In this document: one piece after another, positions 13,925-19,750 of the stretch
Layout of the letters: each line of letters opens with the position of its first letter
Position numbering within the stretch: position 1 is the first letter of the stretch
Source: DATLYB01 sp964502525
GTDB lineage: Bacteria; Bacteroidota; Bacteroidia; Chitinophagales; CAIOSU01
Reading direction: 5' to 3'
NCBI GenBank assembly: GCA_964502525.1
Contig: CAZCXH010000087.1
Coordinates: 1 to 19,750 of the forward strand
Length of the DNA stretch: 19,750 bases
Program-made: the position numbers and the translations under genes
The notes under the pieces: model-generated
What the model was told of the DNA's origin: nothing
Database searches by the model: none
The model's input: the letters and a program-made list of their open reading frames with translations, nothing else

Positions 13925-16900
13925 ATGCTAAAGGCTATGATGAAAATAATAAGCGGAAAAGTTTTCTTGTGTTTATGCGCGCTGCTTTTTGTTCAAACCG
14001 AGTTGTTTTCGCAATATAGTGATGGACCCATTGAGTTAAGGGTAAGGGTAAGGGAAATACACGTTGGTCATAGCGGCACGGATTTCAGCCTGGGGTTCAG
14101 CCCGGATGATTTCACGTTCAAGGTGTGGGCGCGGGATGACATGGGCTCCGGCTGGCAGGGAGGACAATGCCTCACGTCCGATTTCGATCCACCGGCAACT
14201 TCAGCCGACCTGAATACTGAAATTTTTGCGAGAACATATCCGACTGCAACAGTTCCCCAAGTGTTTGACATCCGGCTCGAAGCATGGGAAGATGACCTTG
14301 ACGCTGATCCTTTGAGCGGAGCATGCGGTGGATCAAGGTGTACTTTTACCGCGAATGCCTGCTGCGTATCGAATCCTTTCGGAGGATGTATTTTTAGTGA
14401 AGGCGATGATAACTACTGCAATTCGAATCCGTTTCGCACCGGAATAGATTACCGGCTTGGCAACCCGTGCCGGTGGTTTAGCCATGGCATGCTTACCGGA
14501 GGCTGCAATAACAATTATCTCCCGCGTATCGAATCTTACTGGCGGTATCTGAATGGCGACAACTGCTCCAGTCCCATAGATGTTGGAACACTCAACCCCG
14601 GAGGGATGCTATCTCACGTTAACAGCACTGAGTGTTACAACAACGACTTTGGCGATCCCGGAAACGATGTATTTCTTAGGTTCACCATTGCCCAGGCAAT
14701 GGGGGTTCGCATCAATCTCTGCAACGGAGCGACTTTCAACACCACGCTTTATCTTTTGGACGGAAACTGCAACCAGCTTTATATCAATCGCGATGAACCG
14801 TCTTGCTCTCCTCAATCCATGATTGCTGAAAATCTGTGCACCCCCGGAAATTATTACATTGTCATTGACGGCAGCACCGCGGCTGAAATGGGACTCTTTA
14901 ATATCACCATTGGCGAAGACCCGTCATTAGCGATACGCACCAATATCATTCGCGCTGATGTTTCATGCAACGGATTGAGTGATGGCAGCGCAACAATCAA
15001 TGTCACCGGTGGCACTCCAAGCTATCAATATCTCTGGGCTCCCGGAGGGTCAACGTCTAATTCGATTTCAGGGCTGGTTACAGGACAATACATTGCAAGA
15101 GTAACCGATGCCCGCAATTGCACTGTGTTCGATACGGTGGTTATCAACCAGCCACAGCCAATCGCATTCACAACCCAGGGCTATGATCCTGTTTGCAACG
15201 GTGAAGCTACCGGGGAGATTTCCGTTCCATCCGTAACCGGAGGAACCACCCCTTACGAATATGCAATTCCCGGTCTGAGACCTTATCAGCCGACATCTGC
15301 CTTCACCGGACTGCCGGCCGGAACGCACAACGTTGTTGTGCGTGATGCTCACACTTGCGAGGAATCAACCGATGTTACTTTAACTGACCCACCGCGAATT
15401 CAAGGCAACCTCGCCAGCACACCGGAAACTTGCGCGGGATTCAGTGATGGAACCATTACTCCTAATCCTTCCATGGGTGCTGCACCCTATTTGTGTGCAA
15501 TTAACTTCCCGCAAGTATTCAATACCTGCACCGGAGTTTACGATAACCTGCCAAGAGGAACGTACTATATCACCATCCGCGATGCCAATAACTGCGAGAT
15601 AATCGAAGCGATTGATGTTGACCTCGTTCCTTCTCTTACGCTCACATTGTTTTCTAAAAAAGATGTTGATTGCTATGGTGGCAATGATGGCGAGATAAGA
15701 GTTAGTTCAACCAACGGAGTGCTGCCCAAACGGTTCTCTATTGATGGCGGAACAACCTTCCAAAATGATTCCGTTTTCGCAGGTCTGACTGCAGCCCTCT
15801 ATACCGTGCTGGTTCAGGATGGCAACGGATGCGAGGTTACGCTCAACGTGCAGGTGGATGAACCTTCAGAATTGATCGGTTCGGAATTGTTCCAGATTTC
15901 AGTAACATGCAACGGAGAGGGGGATGGCTTGATGGTAATAACCGCTTCCGGTGGAACAGGTCCCTATCGCTATTCCATGGACAGCGTGAATTTCTATCAA
16001 AGCGGTGCTTTCAACTATCTTTCCGGTGGAACATATCACTTTATTGTAGTAGATAATCATAGCTGTGTTGACACGTTCAGTGCCTCCATGTTTGAGCCAG
16101 ATGTATTGGCGGTGAATGCTGCTTCAAGCGCCAATGCGAGCTGTGGCGGCATCAACGATGCCACCCTCACGCTTGGCGCCACCGGAGGCACCGCGCCCTT
16201 CAAATTTTCAATCAACAATGGACCTCTTCAAACCAGCCCGACTTTTACCGGGCTAACCGCAGGCACATATCTGATTGGCGTGGAAGACCGCAATGATTGC
16301 GTGGCGTTTGATTCGGCAACAATTGGCGCTAACATTTCATTAACCGCAACAGTCATCAAAACGGATGTGCTGTGTCACGGTGAAAGCACGGGGGTGATAA
16401 CAGTTTCCACCGTAACGGGGGGGACGCCTGCTTATGAATATTCCATCAACAACATCATTTTCCAACCAGCCGGAACCTTCACCGGTCTTGCTGCCGGTAA
16501 TTACACGTTGATTGTTCGCGATGTAAACCAATGCACGTATGTTGAAGCGGTGGACATTCTTGAACCGCCTGTATTATCGGCAGTCGTGGATTCAACTACT
16601 GACGCTGCCTGTCCGGGGATTGCGGATGGCGCGGTTTATATCACGCCCTCAGGTGGTGTTCCTAATTACTCTTTCAGTTGGTCAAATTCCCTTCAAACGG
16701 AAGACATCGTGAATGTGGAAGGTGGAAATTACAGTGTGGTTATTAGTGATTTGAACAATTGCGAATTCACGCTTTCCGCAACTGTTGATGCGCCTGCAGC
16801 CGCATACACGGAGATCACCGTGGATGACGTGACCTGCAGCGGTGAAACAGACGGGCGCGTTGATCTCGATGTTGTCGGAGGTGTTCCTCCATTTGCATAC

Positions 16901-18460
16901 GCGTGGTCAAACAACGCTCAGACGCAAGACCTTACCCGCGTAGCCGGTGGAATTTATCATGTGACGATCACAGATGACGAAGGATGCGAGGTGTATGCCA
17001 TGGCAGAGGTGATAGAGCCTGCTGCGATTACATCAACAATAACCGCAACGGGCGTTAGCTGTGCGACCAGTGCCGAAGCAGATATCGAATTGACGCCCAG
17101 CGGTGGAACACCGCCTTATGATTTCCTGTGGTCGAATTTTGTTTTTACCGAAGATCAAACCGATGTGCCTGCGGGAACATATACGGTGATTATTACAGAC
17201 GTCAACGATTGCGAGGCTACCAATTCAATCACCATCGCTTCCGCTCCGGGATTGACGGCAACATTCAATGTTACTGGCATCTCTTGCTTTGGGTTGAATG
17301 ACGGGCAAGCGGAAATCAATGTCAGTGGCGGCACTTCTCCGTACAGTTACAGCTGGTCGAATAGTCAAAATACTTCATTAATCAGCGGCCTTGCCCCGGG
17401 GATTTATGATGTGACGGTAACTGATTCTGTTGCGTGTGCCGGTGAGTTCTCGGCTTTTGTAGAAGATCCTGACGAGTTGAAGGTGGATGCCTTTGCCACC
17501 GATGTGCTCTGCTATGAAGACAACAGCGGTATCGCAGTTCCTTACGTCACTGGCGGCACGGGAGCAAACACTTTCTCATGGAATACCAGTCCGCCCAGCG
17601 ATAACCCGGTGCAAACAACTCTTTCCGCAGGAGCTTATATTCTTGAAGTATGGGATGAGAACGGTTGTTCCGCAAAAGATACCGTCATTGTCAGCAGTCC
17701 TGATGATCTGACCGTTTCAATCGCTGGCACGGATAACATTATTTGTCTTTCAGGAACGGATGGAGAAATAACTGTGCTTGCCGAAGGTGGCGTGCGCCCT
17801 TATCAGTATTCAGTGAAGGCGAACCTGTTCCAAAGCGACAGCCTGTTTACCGGGCTGGAAGCGGGAGAATATGGTGTGATGGTGATAGATAACAATGGAT
17901 GCTTTGCGACCAATTCGTTCACGCTTACTGAATCGGCCGGTTTCACGGTTGACCTTGATCCCTATCTGTTTATCGCGCTTGGAGCAAGCGATACAATTAA
18001 ATCAAAGGTAATCTTAACAGATTCTATCGCCAGCATAGAATGGACTCCTTCTGACAACCTGAGTTGCACCGATTGCCCGAATCCAGTTGTGACGCCCGTT
18101 GAGGATAAAACGTACACCGTTGTTGTTACCGACATCAACGGTTGCGTGTCGAAAGATGAGATTACCGTTGTCGTAGAAACCGAATATGAAGTGCACATGC
18201 CCAATATCTTCTCGCCAAACGGAGACGGCTTCAATGACGTGTATTACCCTATTGATTTGGGGGCTGTGAGAACCGCCACCTTGCAGATATTCAACAGGTG
18301 GGGTGCCGTGATCTTCGAAACGAGAAACATCAACGAAGGGTGGGACGGAACTTTCAAGGGATCAGAAGTGAATCCCGGAGTTTTCGTCTATCACATCACC
18401 GGAGATTTCCTCGATGGTAACACGTTCGATAAGATTGGGAGCGTGACGCTGGTGAGGTGA
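13925..18460 (+). CDS. Giant SprB-repeat cell-surface protein with T9SS type B (gliding-associated) tail
   Basis: A 1511-residue exported protein. The signal peptide runs to about residue 29 (ELFS-Q); the GTG at 13910 is in frame, but the ATG at 13925, or 13940, gives a better leader. Residues about 30-210 form a Cys-rich N-terminal domain, about 213-335 a second domain (NCSSPIDVG to ITIGEDPSL) resembling beta-sandwich pre-peptidase-like modules, and 336-1340 hold thirteen tandem SprB-type repeats. After a linker with SCTDCPNPVVTP, the C-terminus (about 1425-1511: MPNIFSPNGDGFND, FNRWG, GWDGTFKG) is a type B T9SS sorting domain. Related proteins, such as SprB of Flavobacterium, are mobile adhesins. 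Here no gliding genes adjoin it, so a role in adhesion, aggregation or surface structure is inferred. Length and repeat number are within the range of such proteins. Confidence 0.92.
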   Translation: MLKAMMKIISGKVFLCLCALLFVQTELFSQYSDGPIELRVRVREIHVGHSGTDFSLGFSPDDFTFKVWARDDMGSGWQGGQCLTSDFDPPATSADLNTEIFARTYPTATVPQVFDIRLEAWEDDLDADPLSGACGGSRCTFTANACCVSNPFGGCIFSEGDDNYCNSNPFRTGIDYRLGNPCRWFSHGMLTGGCNNNYLPRIESYWRYLNGDNCSSPIDVGTLNPGGMLSHVNSTECYNNDFGDPGNDVFLRFTIAQAMGVRINLCNGATFNTTLYLLDGNCNQLYINRDEPSCSPQSMIAENLCTPGNYYIVIDGSTAAEMGLFNITIGEDPSLAIRTNIIRADVSCNGLSDGSATINVTGGTPSYQYLWAPGGSTSNSISGLVTGQYIARVTDARNCTVFDTVVINQPQPIAFTTQGYDPVCNGEATGEISVPSVTGGTTPYEYAIPGLRPYQPTSAFTGLPAGTHNVVVRDAHTCEESTDVTLTDPPRIQGNLASTPETCAGFSDGTITPNPSMGAAPYLCAINFPQVFNTCTGVYDNLPRGTYYITIRDANNCEIIEAIDVDLVPSLTLTLFSKKDVDCYGGNDGEIRVSSTNGVLPKRFSIDGGTTFQNDSVFAGLTAALYTVLVQDGNGCEVTLNVQVDEPSELIGSELFQISVTCNGEGDGLMVITASGGTGPYRYSMDSVNFYQSGAFNYLSGGTYHFIVVDNHSCVDTFSASMFEPDVLAVNAASSANASCGGINDATLTLGATGGTAPFKFSINNGPLQTSPTFTGLTAGTYLIGVEDRNDCVAFDSATIGANISLTATVIKTDVLCHGESTGVITVSTVTGGTPAYEYSINNIIFQPAGTFTGLAAGNYTLIVRDVNQCTYVEAVDILEPPVLSAVVDSTTDAACPGIADGAVYITPSGGVPNYSFSWSNSLQTEDIVNVEGGNYSVVISDLNNCEFTLSATVDAPAAAYTEITVDDVTCSGETDGRVDLDVVGGVPPFAYAWSNNAQTQDLTRVAGGIYHVTITDDEGCEVYAMAEVIEPAAITSTITATGVSCATSAEADIELTPSGGTPPYDFLWSNFVFTEDQTDVPAGTYTVIITDVNDCEATNSITIASAPGLTATFNVTGISCFGLNDGQAEINVSGGTSPYSYSWSNSQNTSLISGLAPGIYDVTVTDSVACAGEFSAFVEDPDELKVDAFATDVLCYEDNSGIAVPYVTGGTGANTFSWNTSPPSDNPVQTTLSAGAYILEVWDENGCSAKDTVIVSSPDDLTVSIAGTDNIICLSGTDGEITVLAEGGVRPYQYSVKANLFQSDSLFTGLEAGEYGVMVIDNNGCFATNSFTLTESAGFTVDLDPYLFIALGASDTIKSKVILTDSIASIEWTPSDNLSCTDCPNPVVTPVEDKTYTVVVTDINGCVSKDEITVVVETEYEVHMPNIFSPNGDGFNDVYYPIDLGAVRTATLQIFNRWGAVIFETRNINEGWDGTFKGSEVNPGVFVYHITGDFLDGNTFDKIGSVTLVR
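14930..17944 (+). repeat. Thirteen tandem SprB-type protein repeats, about 77 residues each
   Basis: Each unit starts near a VxCxGxxDG motif, has a GG(T/V)xPY turn, then an aromatic strand, GLxxGxYxVxVxD, and a second Cys in an (N/D)xC position. Two Cys per unit suggest disulfides. The third unit has extra Cys residues. Units 1 and 8-12 carry a W in the central strand (for example AWSNN, SWSNS); units 2, 4-7 and 13 have an SIN/SMD-like variant. DNA identity between units is low, so this is old protein duplication rather than a recent DNA tandem array. Confidence 0.9.
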
Positions 18461-18471
18461 TTCTACTCAAG

Positions 18472-18795
18472 CTACTCGATTATGACAGTACCCGGTTTTA
18501 CACCTTTTTCAATGGCCTCAATTATTTTTTGCACCTTGCCTTTCAGGAACAAGTATTTGTTAAATGGCGTGTGGAAGCAGAAAACTGTTATCGGGTACTT
18601 GCTGAAGTTTTGCTGAAATTTAAGATTCTTATCCCATGTGATCAGCGCTTCAAAGCCCTCTTTGGTCATCGCATCAAGGAGAGGACCATTTTTCAATCCA
18701 AGCCAGCCCATATATTGAGCCGAATAAACTTCATGTTCGGAAGGAAAATCTTTGTATAAGCGATGAGGCAGATTTTCATCAAGCAGCATTTTCAT
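18472..18795 (-). CDS. DUF5615 PIN-like toxin
   Basis: A 107-residue protein of the DUF5615 family, which has a PIN-like (ribonuclease) fold and is the toxin in DUF433/DUF5615 pairs. LLDENLP (residues 4-10; D6, E7) is the typical N-terminal acidic motif; a central YMGWLGLKNG and LITWDKNL (51-58; D55) complete the family signature. RNA cleavage is expected from the fold but not shown. The gene overlaps the upstream antitoxin gene by 17 bases, so the two are translated together, antitoxin first. The ATG at 18795 and an in-frame ATG at 18789 are both possible starts. It converges on the giant surface-protein gene, 11 bases apart. Confidence 0.85.
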   Translation of the reverse strand: MKMLLDENLPHRLYKDFPSEHEVYSAQYMGWLGLKNGPLLDAMTKEGFEALITWDKNLKFQQNFSKYPITVFCFHTPFNKYLFLKGKVQKIIEAIEKGVKPGTVIIE

Positions 18796-19018
18796 ACCAC
18801 TGCCTGAAATTTTTGGAGGAAATCAGCTTACCGGTTATTTCAAGCAATGCAACGCATTGCTCTTTCTTTACTGACGGGAAATCAATCAGGAACTCATCAA
18901 TGGTGATTCCTGATTCAAGGTGGTCAAAAAAACTTTCAACCGGTACGCGCGTTCCCGTAAACACGGGAGTCCCGCCCATGATTTCCTTATCTATGCAGAT
19001 GATTTCGTCAATGTGCAT
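18779..19018 (-). CDS. DUF433 antitoxin
   Basis: A 79-residue DUF433 protein with the family signature GGTPVFTGTRVPVES (15-29) followed by a helical FFDHLESGITIDEFLIDFPSV stretch cut here to its ends: FFDHL at 30-34 and EFLIDFP at 42-48. These domains are winged-helix-like DNA-binding antitoxins that neutralise a DUF5615 partner. It is the first gene of a two-gene operon; its last codons overlap the toxin start by 17 bases. Autoregulation is the usual mode, and the structured region upstream (19046-19160) is the natural place for the operator. Confidence 0.88.
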   Translation of the reverse strand: MHIDEIICIDKEIMGGTPVFTGTRVPVESFFDHLESGITIDEFLIDFPSVKKEQCVALLEITGKLISSKNFRQWYENAA

Positions 19019-19045
19019 TGTGATGAATTGATATTTCTAAGTTAA

Positions 19046-19160
19046 GCATTTATGCCATTTTATCCCGAAACAAGTGTAAAAAACGAACTGTGATCGGGAT
19101 ATATCATCGGGTACTATTTGGTACAAGTTCGGAAACCTGTTTACCGATGGCATAAATTGC
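19046..19160. repeat. 115-base inverted-repeat element upstream of the toxin-antitoxin pair
   Basis: The outer ends are inverted: ATTTATGCCAT (19048-19058) and ATGGCATAAAT (19147-19157) match perfectly over 11 bases, extending to 13 or 14 with a one-base gap. Inside are an 8-base inverted repeat, TATCCCGA (19061-19068) and TCGGGATA (19094-19101), and two ATCGGG boxes 13 bases apart (19093, 19106). It fills most of the 190-base gap between the TlpA gene and the antitoxin start. It could be an operator region or a small element; no coding frame is present. Confidence 0.55.
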
Positions 19161-19208
19161 AAGAAGCCTAAACAAAATAAGAGTAAAGGCAAGATACGGA
19201 TTGACATG

Positions 19209-19709
19209 CTACTCCGCAACCAGCATCCCCAGCAGCTTGTCAAATTCCTTCATCTTTAAATCTTTACCGATGATAATGCCGTTTTGGTCAATGAGAAAAA
19301 CCGAAGGGATAGAACTTACGCGGAAACTGTCAGCCGCAGGGCTGCTCCAGCCTTTCAGGTCGCAGGCGTGATTTTCCCAATGAAGGTCGTCATCTTCGAT
19401 TGCCTTCAGCCATTTGTCTTTCTCCGTATCCAGCGACACGCTGAGCACATCAAAGCCATCGGCTTTTTTGAAAGATGAATCTTTATACTTGTCGTAAAGC
19501 GCCACCAATTTTGGGTTCTCCTCCCGGCACGGCTTGCACCATGATGCCCAGAAGTTCACCAGCACAATGTTTCCCCTGAATGATGAAAGCTGAAGTGGCG
19601 CCCCATTTCGGTCGGGAACGGATATTTCCGGTGCAGGCGAGCCGTTGATAAGTTCATTTGATTTAAAAAAAGTACAGGAGGCTAGTAACAAAAATAACAA
19701 TAACGTCAT
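19209..19709 (-). CDS. TlpA/ResA-like thioredoxin-fold lipoprotein
   Basis: A 166-residue periplasmic or envelope thiol-disulfide oxidoreductase. A hydrophobic leader ends LLASC, a lipobox with Cys12. The thioredoxin-like domain starts near PAPEISVPDRNG (25-36), with the redox motif WASWCKPC (Cys58, Cys61) and the cis-Pro loop SSIPSVFLID (Pro135). Such proteins reduce or reshuffle disulfides, for instance in cytochrome c maturation; the client here is unknown. The leader has no positive charge before the hydrophobic core, which is unusual; the frame stays open to the window edge with no other start codon, so a start further upstream cannot be excluded. Confidence 0.85.
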   Translation of the reverse strand: MTLLLFLLLASCTFFKSNELINGSPAPEISVPDRNGAPLQLSSFRGNIVLVNFWASWCKPCREENPKLVALYDKYKDSSFKKADGFDVLSVSLDTEKDKWLKAIEDDDLHWENHACDLKGWSSPAADSFRVSSIPSVFLIDQNGIIIGKDLKMKEFDKLLGMLVAE

Positions 19710-19719
19710 TGCGGCACCA

Positions 19720-19750
19720 GCCTCACCCCCGCCCCCTCTCCAAAGGAGAG
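19720..19750. repeat. Palindromic repeat core, copy C (cut by window edge)
   Basis: GCCTCACCCCCGCC is followed by CTCTCCAAAGGAGAG, a perfect 6-base stem with a 3-base loop. The order matches the reversed core of the repeat at 8854-8938. The outer TTCTAAAAATT arms are not found on its inner side, so it may be a core-only relative. The element continues beyond the window. Confidence 0.55.

Noticed and set aside
14930..17944. DNA tandem repeat or CRISPR-like array
   Set aside because: The periodicity is at the protein level only; DNA units differ greatly and there are no short identical repeats with spacers.
13925..18460. Calling the giant gene sprB itself
   Set aside because: SprB repeats and type B tails are shared by many surface proteins; no gliding genes are adjacent and the length is far below the Flavobacterium SprB.

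Overview
The window looks like chromosome from a member of the Bacteroidota (Bacteroidetes). Three things point there: a type IX secretion (T9SS) type A sorting domain on one protein and a type B (gliding-motility-associated) domain on another; a TonB-dependent receptor that begins with a carboxypeptidase-regulatory-like domain; and TAnnTTTG -7 elements with very short leaders. A free-living, environmental lineage (for example Chitinophagales or Sphingobacteriales) would fit, but the rank below phylum is a guess. There is no rRNA, tRNA, CRISPR array, phage module or transposase gene.

Layout, left to right. Positions 140-2140 (minus) encode a secreted purple acid phosphatase-like enzyme with a T9SS tail. 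A plus-strand run follows: an unrecognised lipoprotein (2369-3469), a secreted alpha/beta hydrolase (3551-4834, closed by a clear terminator) and a penicillin/acyl-homoserine-lactone acylase-family Ntn hydrolase (4944-7166). The minus-strand block 7154-10000 holds a MazG/PRA-PH-like NTP pyrophosphohydrolase, a MoxR-type AAA+ ATPase without its usual VWA partner, and an unrecognised membrane-anchored protein. The plus strand then carries a TonB-dependent receptor (10377-12827), a SAM methyltransferase (13026-13823) and a 1511-residue SprB-repeat cell-surface protein (13925-18460). The right edge (minus) has an overlapping DUF433/DUF5615 toxin-antitoxin pair (18472-19018) and a TlpA-like thioredoxin lipoprotein (19209-19709).

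Most of the products are envelope or secreted proteins: hydrolases, an outer-membrane receptor and a giant repeat protein. The genes look like single units rather than one pathway; the only tight coupling is the 17-base overlap of the toxin-antitoxin pair.

The most interesting signals are not ordinary gene calls. (1) The two unrecognised proteins (2369-3469 and 9011-10000) share a cryptic Cys-His-Asp pattern, CG...HT...D, with exactly 15 residues from His to Asp in both, suggesting transglutaminase/papain-like folds. (2) A perfect 32-base sequence occurs twice, 12.8 kb apart, each time just 3' of a gene and in the same orientation relative to that gene. (3) A family of roughly 90-base MITE-like palindromic repeats lies between genes. 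(4) A 115-base inverted-repeat element sits upstream of the toxin-antitoxin pair. I found no complete, obviously new multi-gene system.
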